64,000 nt of DNA, taken from the NCBI RefSeq assembly GCF_014884995.1, contig NZ_JABMII010000001.1, forward strand, positions 173,661-237,660. Direction: 5' to 3'. The position numbers were made by a program, and so were the translations under genes. The DNA is from Spirabiliibacterium pneumoniae (GTDB lineage Bacteria > Pseudomonadota > Gammaproteobacteria > Enterobacterales > Pasteurellaceae). Shown one piece after another: positions 1 through 8,982 of the stretch (position 1 is the stretch's first letter; every line of letters begins with the position of its first letter). The notes below the pieces were generated by a model. That model was not told where the DNA came from, did no database searches, and worked only from the letters and a program-made list of their open reading frames with translations.

Positions 1-222
1 CGGCGGCAAAATCGCGTCGCGAATTTGATAAGACAGCGTCGAGTGATCTTGATCCCACACCGCAACGGAGGCATTTTTAACCTCTGTGGTAATGCCTTTC
101 GCAATGGAATAGATGGTGAACGTGAACATAATCACCACCAGCCCAATCAAGGTGTAATCACTAAACAGACTGCGCAATTCTTTCACTGAGAGAAAATAAA
201 CATTTTTTAGCCAACGCAACAC
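1..222 (-). CDS. yhhJ: ABC-2 type permease, YhhJ-like (N-terminal part, runs off the window)
   Basis: The reverse strand reads 74 codons from a GTG start one base after the stop of the rbbA-like gene, beginning (M)LRWLKNVYFLSVKELRSL, with a first hydrophobic segment at about residues 24-40 and then VAVWDQDHSTLS. This is the N-terminal pattern of ABC-2 permeases: a short cytoplasmic start, one membrane helix and the beginning of the periplasmic domain. The neighbouring fused ABC protein carries a similar VWDQDQTQES stretch. In enterobacteria the order yhiI-rbbA-yhhJ is standard, so this is very likely the third gene of that operon. The C-terminal membrane helices lie outside the window. The GTG start is chosen from the near-zero spacing; no strong ribosome binding site other than AGGAGG inside the preceding gene. 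Confidence 0.8.
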   Translation of the reverse strand, partial: MLRWLKNVYFLSVKELRSLFSDYTLIGLVVIMFTFTIYSIAKGITTEVKNASVAVWDQDHSTLSYQIRDAILPP

Positions 223-223
223 A

Positions 224-2959
224 TCACACCTCCTGCTTTTTCAAAAGTAGGCTGGCAAGCATCAGGTAGGTGATGAAAAAGCCTAATAACACGCCATAAA
301 TTGAAACAAAACTGGCAAACCCTAGCCCTTTAGTGAAGGTGCCAAGACTGATCAAATTATACCAACTGGTCGGGAAACTCCAGCCAATCCAATAGCCCAC
401 GCCAGTTAGCGTTGACATAGGGTATAAAAGCCCTGAGAAGTTGAGCGCTGGCACCATAGATATGATGGCGGCGGCGAAAATGGCGGCCACTTGCGATTTC
501 ACAAAAGCCGAAATCAGCAAGCCAAAGGCGGTAGAGGACAAAATCAAACACAATGCGCCCAAGCTCATCGCCCAAAAAGAGCCTTTCATCGGCACGCCAA
601 TGAGCACAATGGTCAGCCCAATCAGCACAAAATAGCTCGCCATCGCCAATGCCGCATAAGGCAGCTGCTTGCCTAGTAAATATTGCCAGGTGGCAGCGGG
701 GGAAGAATAAAGATTGGTAATCGAGCCAATTTCTTTTTCACGCACCACCCCAAGTGCGGTCATCATGCACGGAATCATCATCAGCGTGAGCATAATCAAC
801 CCCGGCGAAATGGCATTGACACTGCGAAACGATTGGTTATAAATAAACCGCACTTCAAGGTCAAACGCTTGCGGTAGGCTGTAGCCTTGCTGGGCATAGA
901 AATCTTTGACATATTGCGTCATGATCCCTTGAATATTGCCAACAATATTTTCGCCCGTAAACGGCATCGAGCCATCCACATAAAACGCCACTTCGGGCTT
1001 TTGCCCTTGCAACAATTTACGCCCAAAATCTGGCGGAATATCCAGCGCTAAACGCGCTTTGCCGCTGCGCAGGCTGTCGATCAATTCACCGCGCGTACGG
1101 ATTTGCCCCACTTCGTGGAAATAACTCGATCCTTCAAACTGCTCCACCAAGCGGCGGCTTTCTTGGGTTTGATCTTGATCCCACACAGCGAAACGCAAAT
1201 TACTGACATCAAAAGAGATACCATAGCTGCCCGCCAGCAGCAAAATAACGGGGCCAAAAATAGCGAACAGCAAACGGATTTTATCGCGCAGCAGCTCCTT
1301 GCCTTCACGAATAGCAAAGGTAAAGACAATCATAAACCAATAGGCTATACCTGTTGGCTTGCCTTTTGCCTCACTTAAGCCGTCGTTTTCACGTGCGTTA
1401 TCGGCTTGCGTAACCGCACTTTGTTGCTCTTCTTGCTCTAAAAAGAGGATAAATGCCTCTTCCAACGTGTCGGCGTGTTGTTCTTGGCGCAGTGCCTCTG
1501 GCGTGCCAACACCGAGCACTCGCCCGCGGTGCATAAACGAGATGCGATCGCAACGCTGTGCCTCGTTCATAAAGTGGGTGGAAACAAAAATGGTAATGCG
1601 ATCCTCACGCGAGAGTTTGAACAGATATTCCCAAAACATATCCCGTGCGGCAGGATCAACGCCCGAGGTCGGTTCATCTAAAATCAGCACTTCAGGATGA
1701 TGTAAACACGCTGCCGCCAGTTGTAAACGTTGGCGTACCCCAAGGGAGAGTGAGGCAGGAATTTCATCGGCAATCTCGCTTAATTCAAATTGTTTCAGCG
1801 CCCCCTCGACCGCACTTTGCCGTTCTTCGCCTTCAAGCTGATAAAGTTTAGCGTGCAAATCCAGATTTTGCCGCACACTGAGTTCTTCATAAAGGGAAAA
1901 CGCCTGTGACATATAGCCCACGCGCTTGCGCGTTTGCATATCGCCTGCTTCCACACTTTTACCAAGCAATTTGGCACTGCCTGAGGTGGCGTCCAAAAGC
2001 CCTGTGAGCATTTTCATGGTGGTCGATTTCCCGCAACCATTTGAGCCCAAAAAACCGAAAATCTCTCCTTGAGGAATACTGAAACTGACATCGTTCACGG
2101 CGGTAAAATCGCCAAATTTTTTCACCAAATGCTCCGCTTCAATCGCTGGTGGCGCATCAGGGACTGGCTCAAATGGTGGGATCTGGCTGTCGTCCCAGTG
2201 GGTTTGTTTATCCTCTGGCAGCAGTTTGATATAAGCCTGCTCGAGATTCTCACTTTGGGTGCTCGCAAGCACATTGGCGGTTTTGTCATTAACGAGCAAT
2301 TTGCCATCGTCCATCGCCAGCAGATACTCAAATTGCTCCGCCTCATCGATATAGGCTGTGGCAACGAGCACCGTCATATCTTGAATTTCTTGGCGCAGAT
2401 CATTAACCAATGTCCAAAACTGACGACGGGAAAGGGGATCAACTCCCGTTGTCGGCTCGTCTAAAATCAATAAATCGGGGTTGTGTACTAGGGCGCAGCA
2501 CAGGCTTAATTTTTGCTTCATGCCACCGGAGAGTTTACCGGCGGCGCGGTCAGGAAAGGGCGCCAAGCCAGTGGCTTGCATCAAGCGTTCAATACGCTGC
2601 TTACGTAGTTTACTATCTAGCCCATATAAGCGCGCGTGGAAGTCAATATTTTCATAAACAGAGAGCGTTGGGTAGAGGTTTTTACCCAACCCTTGGGGCA
2701 TAAACGCCACTTTTGATGAGAGCACTTGGCGGTGAGCTTTGTTTTTGACATCACGCCCGAGTACTTCTACATTACCTTTTTGGATGATTTTCACCCCAGC
2801 AATGAGTGAAAGCAACGTGGATTTGCCCACGCCATCAGGGCCTATCAAGCCGATGGTTTTGCCCATCGGCAAGGTTAGTGACACATCATCAAGGGCGCGC
2901 GTTTTACCATAATTGTGGGAAACGTGCTCAACCTTGACGGCGAATTTTTGCTCACTCAT
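224..2959 (-). CDS. rbbA: RbbA-type fused ABC transporter: two ATPase domains plus ABC-2 permease
   Basis: A 911-residue protein, the same length as I recall for E. coli RbbA (ribosome-associated ATPase). The first ATPase has Walker A GPDGVGKST (about residue 40), signature LSGGMKQKL and Walker B LLILDEPTTGVDP. The second has Walker A GSNGCGKST, a degenerate signature LSLGVRQRL and LILDEPTSGVDP. From about residue 540 follows an ABC-2 membrane domain with one N-terminal helix, a periplasmic region and five C-terminal helices. The start ATGAGTGAGC is preceded by GAGGG. It lies 21 nt after the HlyD-like gene and abuts the second permease, so the three genes probably form one exporter. Family knowledge suggests either drug/peptide export or ribosome association; the substrate is unknown. 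Confidence 0.9.
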   Translation of the reverse strand: MSEQKFAVKVEHVSHNYGKTRALDDVSLTLPMGKTIGLIGPDGVGKSTLLSLIAGVKIIQKGNVEVLGRDVKNKAHRQVLSSKVAFMPQGLGKNLYPTLSVYENIDFHARLYGLDSKLRKQRIERLMQATGLAPFPDRAAGKLSGGMKQKLSLCCALVHNPDLLILDEPTTGVDPLSRRQFWTLVNDLRQEIQDMTVLVATAYIDEAEQFEYLLAMDDGKLLVNDKTANVLASTQSENLEQAYIKLLPEDKQTHWDDSQIPPFEPVPDAPPAIEAEHLVKKFGDFTAVNDVSFSIPQGEIFGFLGSNGCGKSTTMKMLTGLLDATSGSAKLLGKSVEAGDMQTRKRVGYMSQAFSLYEELSVRQNLDLHAKLYQLEGEERQSAVEGALKQFELSEIADEIPASLSLGVRQRLQLAAACLHHPEVLILDEPTSGVDPAARDMFWEYLFKLSREDRITIFVSTHFMNEAQRCDRISFMHRGRVLGVGTPEALRQEQHADTLEEAFILFLEQEEQQSAVTQADNARENDGLSEAKGKPTGIAYWFMIVFTFAIREGKELLRDKIRLLFAIFGPVILLLAGSYGISFDVSNLRFAVWDQDQTQESRRLVEQFEGSSYFHEVGQIRTRGELIDSLRSGKARLALDIPPDFGRKLLQGQKPEVAFYVDGSMPFTGENIVGNIQGIMTQYVKDFYAQQGYSLPQAFDLEVRFIYNQSFRSVNAISPGLIMLTLMMIPCMMTALGVVREKEIGSITNLYSSPAATWQYLLGKQLPYAALAMASYFVLIGLTIVLIGVPMKGSFWAMSLGALCLILSSTAFGLLISAFVKSQVAAIFAAAIISMVPALNFSGLLYPMSTLTGVGYWIGWSFPTSWYNLISLGTFTKGLGFASFVSIYGVLLGFFITYLMLASLLLKKQEV

Positions 2960-2980
2960 GAAAGCCCTCTCAAAGTGCGG

Positions 2981-3949
2981 TTAGTGCGGCAATTTCACCG
3001 CTAATTCTGGCGGAAAGCTGGCATTTGGCGCAGTCAGCACATAGCCATTACCCGTCATACCGCCTTTGAGATATGGCGCAATTTTATCCACAGTTTCTTT
3101 ATCAATTTTTAGCTTGACTTTAAACACCAGTTTTTCACGCTCTTCAGCGGTTTCAACAAATTTAGGGGTAAATTGCGATTGTGCAGCAACATACACCACT
3201 TTCGCAGGAAACACGCTGTCAAGACCATCAAGCACGATGCGTGCTTCACTGTTAAGCGCAATGTTGTTGACCACAGGGGCTTGAAAAAAAAGGTTCATGC
3301 TGACATCATCAAGATTAAGCAGGCTGACCACTTTACCACCAGCAGGGATAACATTACCCACCTCAGCGATAGTATACTCAACTCGGCCAGCTTGCGGGGC
3401 GCGCACTTGCATGTCTTCATTCACGCTGGAGGCTTGATCAACTTGCGCTTTGGCCGCTTCCACCGCAGCACTCGCCTCTGATTGTGCGGCTTTCGTTGCT
3501 TCCACTGCCGCTTGCGCTGCATCACGCGCCGCGATACGTTTTTCAAGTTCTGATTGAGAGATTAAGCGATCACGGCGCATTTTTTGCGCGTTGTCTAATT
3601 CCATTTGCGCCACATTGAGTTGCTGGCGGTGAGCTTGCACTTCCGCTTGCGCGCGGCTGACGGCTTGCTCAGCGCGCGCTTGTTGCGCTTTGGCCGCTTG
3701 CAATTGGCTGGAACTGGTGCTGGAGGAAAGTTCTGCCAACACGTCGCCTTTTTGTACTTGCTGTCCTTCACTCACCGCCAAGCGTTCAACGCGGCCAGGA
3801 TAAAGGCTTGCCACGTCCATGCGGGCAAATTCTAGTCGCCCATTGCTATAGCTCACACCTTCATATTGTGCGCTTTTATCTTGAGTGAAATACCAATATG
3901 CACCGCCAGCAATTATCAGTAACAACACAACGATCAATATTTTTTTCAT
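2981..3949 (-). CDS. yhiI: HlyD-family periplasmic adaptor (YhiI-like)
   Basis: A membrane-fusion (adaptor) protein that would link the inner-membrane ABC exporter to the periplasm or an outer-membrane channel. It begins MKKILIVVLLLIIAGGAYWYF, a single N-terminal anchor. Then comes a half lipoyl motif (RVERLAVSEGQQVQKGDVLAEL), a long Ala/Gln-rich coiled-coil hairpin (about residues 75-170), the second half lipoyl region (VRAPQAGRVEY) and a beta-barrel domain. I chose the start at 3949 because an ATG six codons upstream lacks the typical Lys-rich signal-anchor start and CAGG precedes this ATG. It is the first gene of the rbbA operon, with rbbA 21 nt downstream. Confidence 0.88.
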   Translation of the reverse strand: MKKILIVVLLLIIAGGAYWYFTQDKSAQYEGVSYSNGRLEFARMDVASLYPGRVERLAVSEGQQVQKGDVLAELSSSTSSSQLQAAKAQQARAEQAVSRAQAEVQAHRQQLNVAQMELDNAQKMRRDRLISQSELEKRIAARDAAQAAVEATKAAQSEASAAVEAAKAQVDQASSVNEDMQVRAPQAGRVEYTIAEVGNVIPAGGKVVSLLNLDDVSMNLFFQAPVVNNIALNSEARIVLDGLDSVFPAKVVYVAAQSQFTPKFVETAEEREKLVFKVKLKIDKETVDKIAPYLKGGMTGNGYVLTAPNASFPPELAVKLPH

Positions 3950-4097
3950 GATTACCTGCCAGGCCAAAAAGATAGTAACTATAGTGACAAATACTATAAA
4001 GTGCGGTCGAAAAGATCAAGCTCACAGCACTATTTTATTAAAAATAAAGCAAAAAAGAGGAATGAGATCATAACAACGTGAAACTATCACAAGAAGG

Positions 4098-4210
4098 GGT
4101 GGATTCTCCCCCAGCTTGATCTCGGCACACAGTAATTTAACTTGGGCTGCTTTCTTCCGAACCTGACCCAGTGAGCCAAACCCTGTTGCGAGGAACCAAG
4201 GGAGAACCCA
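4098..4210 (-). ncRNA. ffs: 4.5S RNA (bacterial small signal recognition particle RNA)
   Basis: On the reverse strand the conserved apical SRP domain GGTCAGGTTCGGAAGAAAGC is present (around 4155-4175), followed by AGCC. The ends pair: GGGTTCTCCC near 4209 with GGGAGAATCC near 4101. The total of about 113 nt fits the 4.5S hairpin. It binds Ffh and targets membrane proteins to the Sec machinery. A T-rich run follows downstream at about 4040-4055. A 72-codon open frame over it is a shadow. End coordinates are approximate to a few bases. Confidence 0.95.
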
Positions 4211-4306
4211 TAGAGGACTTGAAAAATCAAGTGCGAGCATTGTGCTATAAAAGTGCGGTCATTGCAAGTATTTGCGCGGCATTTGCTGATTTATCCGCCA
4301 TTTTCA

Positions 4307-4335
4307 TTGTATTGTGATCTCAACTTTGTTATAAC
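4307..4335 (+). promoter_or_regulatory. Sigma-70 promoter of tesB
   Basis: TTGTAT and TATAAC separated by exactly 17 bp, about 30 bp upstream of the tesB start codon. No other gene starts here on this strand. Confidence 0.6.
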
Positions 4336-4362
4336 CTACAAAAAGGCCAATGAAGGACACCT

Positions 4363-5229
4363 ATGAACAGTACAATTTTAGACAAACTGATCGCCTTACT
4401 TCAGCTTGAAATGATCGATGATCACTATTTCCGTGGTCACAATGTTGATATGGGGCTTCGTCAAGTGTTTGGCGGGCAAGTGATTGCCCAAGCCCTTTAC
4501 GCCGCCATGCAAGTGGCACCTAAAGATCGCGTGTTGCACTCCACTCACGCCTATTTTTTACGCACAGGCGACGCTGCACACCCGATTTTGTACGATGTTG
4601 AAGTGCTGCGCCATGGGCATAACTTTAGTGCACTGCGCGTAAAAGCATTACAACACAATGAGCCGATTTGCCACATCACGGCCTCCTTCCAAGCTCCTGA
4701 GCAAGGTTTTGAGCATCAATCAGTAATGCCACACGTTGAGCCACCTGAAAAACTGACTGATGAGCTTGCCGCAGTTCGCGCCATATCGCCTTATCTACCT
4801 GAGGCCATTCGTGACAAGCTCACCGCTGAGCGCCCATTTGATGTGCGCACCAAGTATTTGAATAATCCGTTCAAAGGCATTGAATTCCCGCCTGAGCAAT
4901 ACGCGTGGTTTAAAGCTAATGGGCGCGTGCCCGATGATTTGGCGATCAATCAATGTTTGCTGGCCTATTTCAGTGACTTCCATTGTTTGCTGACCGCACT
5001 TCACCCGCATAAAAAAGGCTTCTTAGAACCAGGCATGAAAGTGGCAACCATTGACCATGCCATTTGGTTTCATCGCCCGTTTAATCTCAATAACTGGTTG
5101 CTGCATGCAGTGGAAAGCAATAACGCTTATGGCGCGCGTGGCTTGGCGCGTGGGCAGATTTTCGACCAACAAGGTCGGCTGATTGCCAGCACTGCACAAG
5201 AAGGCTTAATGCGCTTTAGTGCTGCCTAA
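4363..5229 (+). CDS. tesB: Acyl-CoA thioesterase II
   Basis: A 288-residue double hot-dog thioesterase that hydrolyses fatty acyl-CoA to free fatty acid and CoA in the cytosol. It is close in length to E. coli TesB (286). Recognisable TesB segments are FRGHNVDMGLRQVFGGQV near the N-terminus, HSTHAYFLRTGDA, the active-site region ATIDHAIWFHRPF with Asp, and the C-terminal STAQEGLMR containing the catalytic-network Gln. The start ATG has GAAGGA at good spacing. It is a single-gene unit between ffs and rnpB (both on the other strand), ended by an inverted uptake-sequence hairpin. Confidence 0.95.
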   Translation: MNSTILDKLIALLQLEMIDDHYFRGHNVDMGLRQVFGGQVIAQALYAAMQVAPKDRVLHSTHAYFLRTGDAAHPILYDVEVLRHGHNFSALRVKALQHNEPICHITASFQAPEQGFEHQSVMPHVEPPEKLTDELAAVRAISPYLPEAIRDKLTAERPFDVRTKYLNNPFKGIEFPPEQYAWFKANGRVPDDLAINQCLLAYFSDFHCLLTALHPHKKGFLEPGMKVATIDHAIWFHRPFNLNNWLLHAVESNNAYGARGLARGQIFDQQGRLIASTAQEGLMRFSAA

Positions 5230-5233
5230 ACGC

Positions 5234-5268
5234 AAAAGTGCGGTCAAGCCATGCTCAACCGCACTTTA
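5234..5268. terminator. Bidirectional terminator from an inverted uptake-sequence pair
   Basis: AAAGTGCGGT and ACCGCACTTT (5235-5244 and 5258-5267) pair across a 13-nt loop, with A and T runs on both sides. It lies between convergent tesB and rnpB. Paired DNA uptake sequences acting as terminators are usual in Pasteurellaceae. Confidence 0.85.
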
Positions 5269-5275
5269 AAAAAGC

Positions 5276-5650
<375 letters not shown>

Positions 5651-5792
5651 GCGCGCTATTCTACGCCAAATCACGGCCTTGTGCTAATAAAATTCACTAA
5701 AAAGTGCGGTTTCGCACAAAATGGTGATGTAGTGATTTATCCCGATGATAACTTACGTTAGAATAATCCCATAATTGTTGTGGGAGAAAACT

Positions 5793-6725
5793 ATGGATTA
5801 TTTACATATCGCACGCCAAACGATCAGCATTGAAGAACACGGCTTGGCGACCTTGCGTGAGCGCCTTGACCGCACTTTTAATGACGTGGTTGAGTTGATC
5901 TTAAAAGGGCAAGGGCGGCTGGTGGTTTCAGGCATTGGTAAATCAGGGCTGATTGGGCAAAAAATGGTGGCGACCTTTGCCTCAACAGGCACACCGAGCT
6001 TTTTTTTGCACCCAACTGAAGCCTTTCATGGCGATTTGGGCATGCTTAAACCGATTGATATTGTGATTTTAATTTCTTACAGTGGCGAAACCGACGATGT
6101 CAACAAGCTCATTCCCAGTTTACAAAATTTCGGCAATAAAATCATTGCCATGACAGGCAACCCACATTCCACACTGGCAAAAAACGCCGATTTTGTGTTG
6201 AACATTGCGGTGGAACGTGAGGCTTGCCCGAATAATTTGGCGCCGACCACCTCTGCCATTGTCACCCTCGCCCTTGCCGATGCGTTAGCCGTAGCGCTGA
6301 TTAAAGCGCGCAACTTTCAGCCGCAAGATTTCGCCCGCTTTCACCCTGGCGGCAGCTTAGGCAGGCGATTGCTCACTCGCGTGCGCAACGCGATGCAAAC
6401 CAAATTGCCTGTGGTTACACCAACGACACCATTTAGCGAATGTGTCACTATTATGAATGAAGGGCGCATGGGGATTGCGGTGGTGATGGAAGATGACACG
6501 CTAGCAGGCATCATCACCGATGGCGATATTCGCCGTGCTTTTTCCGCTAAGGGGGTGAAGTGCATTCGCTTAAACGCACAGGATATTATGTCGCGCAACC
6601 CGAAAACAGTGGACGCCGATGCCTTTTTAAGCCAAGCCGAAGACTTTATGCGTGAGCATAAAATTCACTCCCTGATCGTAACCGAGCATGGCAAGGTTGT
6701 AGGCCTCGTCGAATTTTCAAGCTAA
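5793..6725 (+). CDS. kdsD: Arabinose-5-phosphate isomerase
   Basis: A 310-residue SIS-domain sugar isomerase converting ribulose 5-phosphate to arabinose 5-phosphate, the first committed step to Kdo for lipopolysaccharide. The SIS domain (about residues 35-170) carries GIGKSGLIGQKMVATFASTG and HPTEAFHGDLGM. Two CBS domains follow (about 205-310). The ATG at 5793 is chosen over an upstream in-frame ATG because GGGAG precedes it at proper spacing and the protein then starts MDYLHIARQT like its family. kdsC follows after 9 nt, so the two are co-transcribed. Confidence 0.95.
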   Translation: MDYLHIARQTISIEEHGLATLRERLDRTFNDVVELILKGQGRLVVSGIGKSGLIGQKMVATFASTGTPSFFLHPTEAFHGDLGMLKPIDIVILISYSGETDDVNKLIPSLQNFGNKIIAMTGNPHSTLAKNADFVLNIAVEREACPNNLAPTTSAIVTLALADALAVALIKARNFQPQDFARFHPGGSLGRRLLTRVRNAMQTKLPVVTPTTPFSECVTIMNEGRMGIAVVMEDDTLAGIITDGDIRRAFSAKGVKCIRLNAQDIMSRNPKTVDADAFLSQAEDFMREHKIHSLIVTEHGKVVGLVEFSS

Positions 6726-6734
6726 GGGCAAATT

Positions 6735-7277
6735 ATGAACGCAACACTCAAACCGATCAAATTATTAATCACCGATGTCGATGGCGTTTTGACCGACGGC
6801 GCGCTCTATTACGACGCCAACGGCGAGGCGCTGAAATGCTTTAACGTGCGCGACGGGCTGGGCATTCGAATGCTGATCGAAAACGGCGTGCAAGTGGCCG
6901 TGCTTTCTGGGCGAGATTCCGCCATTTTGCGCAAACGGATCGCCGACCTTGGCATCACGCTGTTCCAACTCGGCAAACTCGAAAAGCGTACCGCCTGCCA
7001 GCAATTAATGACACAAGCGGGCGTGAATAAAGCCGAAACGGCGTATATTGGCGATGACAGTGTTGACCTGCCCGCCTTTGCTTGCTGTGGGGTCGCGGTG
7101 GCGGTGGCTGACGCGCCTGATTATATCCAAAATGCCGCTGACATCACGCTTAAAACTGCTGGCGGCAAAGGCGCGCTGCGCGAACTCAGCGATGCCATTT
7201 TACACGCGCAAGGCAAAGCCGAGATTTACACCAGCGCTCAAGGCTTTTTGAAAACAGCCAAGAAAATGGCGCAATAA
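6735..7277 (+). CDS. kdsC: 3-deoxy-D-manno-octulosonate 8-phosphate phosphatase
   Basis: A 180-residue HAD-family phosphatase without a cap domain, releasing Kdo from Kdo 8-phosphate. HAD motif I is DVDGVLTDG (about residue 14), motif II is LSGRDS, the Lys region is QLGKLEKR, and motif IV is YIGDDSVDLPAF. It forms an operon with kdsD directly upstream. A perfect inverted uptake-sequence hairpin follows 12 nt after the stop. Confidence 0.96.
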   Translation: MNATLKPIKLLITDVDGVLTDGALYYDANGEALKCFNVRDGLGIRMLIENGVQVAVLSGRDSAILRKRIADLGITLFQLGKLEKRTACQQLMTQAGVNKAETAYIGDDSVDLPAFACCGVAVAVADAPDYIQNAADITLKTAGGKGALRELSDAILHAQGKAEIYTSAQGFLKTAKKMAQ

Positions 7278-7289
7278 CCCCTACGATTG

Positions 7290-7317
7290 ACCGCACTTTT
7301 CCCCACAAAAGTGCGGT
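7290..7317 (+). terminator. Terminator after kdsC (inverted uptake sequences)
   Basis: ACCGCACTTTT and AAAAGTGCGGT pair perfectly (11 bp) around a 6-nt loop just downstream of kdsC. Confidence 0.8.
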
Positions 7318-7414
7318 TATGCCCAAAACGCATAAGCTATAACCCTTCATTCTTTTACACTGAGCCACCTCATCGTTAATCTAGTGAAAACACAACAAAT
7401 AAAGAGGATACTTT

Positions 7415-7522
7415 ATGGCAAGATTAACTGTTCACACCGCGCAAAGCGCCCCTGAAGCCGCACGCACACGCGTAGAATTAGTCGAGAAAAATAACGGCTT
7501 TATTCCTAATTTAATCGGCGTG
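7415..7522 (+). pseudogene. 5' fragment of a carboxymuconolactone decarboxylase/AhpD-like gene split by the prophage
   Basis: Thirty-six codons, starting MARLTVHTAQSAPEAARTRV and reaching ..NNGFIPNLIGV, with AAAGAGG before the ATG. At codon 36 the frame runs into the prophage end and stops nine codons later. The missing part resumes at 42289 with LANSPQALAFYQ, so the intact protein would be about 181 residues. The family includes peroxidase-like CxxC proteins; the CxxC lies in the distal fragment, so this part alone cannot be active. Confidence 0.9.
7519..7522. repeat. Target-site duplication, left copy (CGTG)
   Basis: CGTG immediately precedes the prophage end TGTAAAAC and recurs at 42285-42288 after the other end ACA. 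Joining the two flanks over this 4-mer restores an uninterrupted reading frame (..NLIGV-LANSP..). A fifth base would be G on the left and A on the right. Confidence 0.75.
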
Positions 7523-7600
7523 TGTAAAACGCCGAAATTCTTTGCATAAAACTTCACTATTTTTTGCATAGGTTCGGCGCTATTTTTTATGCAAATAAAA
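7523..7600. other. Prophage right end with MuA-binding-like sites
   Basis: The late-side terminus. TTTGCATAA occurs at 7541-7549, TTTTGCATA at about 7562-7570, and the inverted form TTATGCAAA at 7587-7595. The same core occurs at the other end, symmetrically placed 18 bp from the tip, as expected for transposase end-binding sites. The following 170 bp to the next gene show nothing else I can interpret. Confidence 0.75.
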
Positions 7601-7770
7601 GTGATTTTAACTGTATTTAAAAGTTAATTAAATCTATATTTTAGACCTCCATACCTCTCCAGCCGATCTACTCGCCAGTCAGTTGTTCTAACCCCACTTT
7701 AGACTTCACTTCACCCTCCAACAGAGTAATGCTGTGTCCAACAAAACAACGAAGCGACGAAATGAGGTGA

Positions 7771-8061
7771 ATGATGTTTCCAGTTAAATTACGAACCGAG
7801 CGGGAGATGATGTTAGAGGTTGCGCTAGTTGCAGATAGAGAGGGACGCAGCTTTAAACCAGGTCATTTTCTTTATCATGTTAACGGGCAATTATACCGTA
7901 GCGAATACCTTGATGTACTATTTATCCACACCCATTACCACCACCGTATTATTGCACTACAAAACGCTGAAGATATCAATGCACCTTGGTATTACTGCTT
8001 TTTTTCTGAGTTATATGCCGCAGGCGTTAAGCCATTATCACCCAATCAGCAAGATTATTAA
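7771..8061 (+). CDS. Prophage right-end accessory protein, unknown function
   Basis: A 96-residue protein I do not recognise (start MMFPVKLRTEREMMLEVALV; an ATG one codon later is equally possible). GAGGTGA precedes it. It is rich in aromatic and His residues in the middle (HTHYHHR) and has no signal peptide. It is the only prophage gene besides the repressor on the plus strand. It sits between the transposable end and a bidirectional terminator, so it must have its own promoter and may be expressed in the lysogen. An overlapping 79-codon frame is less likely because it has no ribosome binding site as good as this one. Confidence 0.55.
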   Translation: MMFPVKLRTEREMMLEVALVADREGRSFKPGHFLYHVNGQLYRSEYLDVLFIHTHYHHRIIALQNAEDINAPWYYCFFSELYAAGVKPLSPNQQDY

Positions 8062-8066
8062 CGATT

Positions 8067-8088
8067 AAAGCCCCAATTGGGGCTTTTC
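8067..8088. terminator. Bidirectional terminator between convergent prophage genes
   Basis: AAAGCCCC-AATT-GGGGCTTT, followed by TTCTTTT on the plus strand and by an AATCG/T-rich stretch on the other. It separates the plus-strand accessory gene from the methyltransferase gene. Confidence 0.85.
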
Positions 8089-8090
8089 TT

Positions 8091-8933
8091 TTAGAACCGA
8101 TACACTAGGTTGTCTTCATATTTCCCACTATAACTGGTCGACGTTTTTACGATAATACGCTGCGCTTGCTCAAATGCTTGCCAGTTATGGCTTTTGCTTT
8201 CAACTAACCACCCAATAAAGCGGATAAACTCACTTTTGGTTGATGAGAAAAACAGATAGGGCGGTCGAGTGAGATGGATAAGGCGCAGAAAGTCAATCAA
8301 GTCAAAGTAGTTCGCCTGCTTATAGGCCGCCTGATGGGTGCAGAGATACGGTGGGTCAAGCACAAACAAGGCCTTTTTATCGGCTTGAAATTGCGGTAGC
8401 AATTGATGGAAAGACTCGTGTCGCACCTCAATGCCATTGAGATAATCATCAGCATTGGGGTAATCACTCAAGCGCACACAGTTGTAAAAGCCATGGCGAT
8501 AAAGTGACTGCACGTCGGGCACTTGTTGGCCACTGAATAACAGCCATGCGCAGAGAATATGTGGGTCTTTGTACCCGTCAAAGGCCTCAATGGTCTCAAT
8601 CACGCGGTGGCGCATCTCGTGAGACAATCGTTTTTGGCGAGGTACATCATGCAAAAGTGCGGTCAGCTGTTGACGCAATCGGTTAATGTCGGGGATATGT
8701 TGCAACCGTTCGGCATAACCATCGAAGTCGTTGTAAATCACGCGGGCTTTTGGCTTGATGCGTTTCGCCACGTGGCTCAATAACCCAGAGCCACCAAAGG
8801 CATCAATAATCGTCCAGCCTTCACCCTCATCAGGAATGTGCTGATTTAAAAGCTGTTTAAAAGGGGTTAAAAATTGTCGTTTTTGCCCAATAAAAGGCAG
8901 AGGGGCTTGGGTATAGTGTTTGATGTTATCCAT
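8091..8933 (-). CDS. Phage DNA adenine N6-methyltransferase in the mom position (Hin1523/Hia5-like)
   Basis: A 280-residue class D12-type enzyme starting MDNIKHYTQAPLPFIGQKRQ. It has the SAM-binding motif AFGGSGLL (about residues 45-52) and the catalytic motif DPPYL (193-197). It would methylate adenine N6 in phage DNA. Mu carries mom here; Mu-like phages of Haemophilus and Neisseria are known to carry a relaxed-specificity adenine methyltransferase instead, and this looks like one. The ATG at 8933 is chosen because AGGAGC precedes it and an upstream frame overlaps com in another phase. The start codon and Shine-Dalgarno lie inside a perfect hairpin, implying translational control by Com. Confidence 0.9.
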   Translation of the reverse strand: MDNIKHYTQAPLPFIGQKRQFLTPFKQLLNQHIPDEGEGWTIIDAFGGSGLLSHVAKRIKPKARVIYNDFDGYAERLQHIPDINRLRQQLTALLHDVPRQKRLSHEMRHRVIETIEAFDGYKDPHILCAWLLFSGQQVPDVQSLYRHGFYNCVRLSDYPNADDYLNGIEVRHESFHQLLPQFQADKKALFVLDPPYLCTHQAAYKQANYFDLIDFLRLIHLTRPPYLFFSSTKSEFIRFIGWLVESKSHNWQAFEQAQRIIVKTSTSYSGKYEDNLVYRF

Positions 8934-8952
8934 AATAGTGCTCCTATTATGG
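8930..8952 (-). promoter_or_regulatory. Hairpin sequestering the methyltransferase start codon
   Basis: Read on the reverse strand: CCATAATAG, loop GAGCA, CTATTATGG, a perfect 9-bp stem. The Shine-Dalgarno AGGAG spans stem and loop, and the ATG of the methyltransferase is inside the 3' arm. This matches the logic of the translation-inhibitor stem-loop at Mu mom, which Com opens. Confidence 0.85.
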
Positions 8953-8982
8953 CGTTCTGGCACTCGGGGCGCTCTGACACTC

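Noticed and set aside
2069..2703. Long plus-strand frames inside rbbA
   Set aside because: Shadow frames of a clear ABC gene with no ribosome binding sites or recognisable domains.
4022..4240. 72-codon frame on the minus strand
   Set aside because: It lies over the 4.5S RNA gene.
7829..8068. Alternative 79-codon frame at the prophage tip
   Set aside because: It overlaps the 96-codon frame, which has the better ribosome binding site and a stop just before the terminator.
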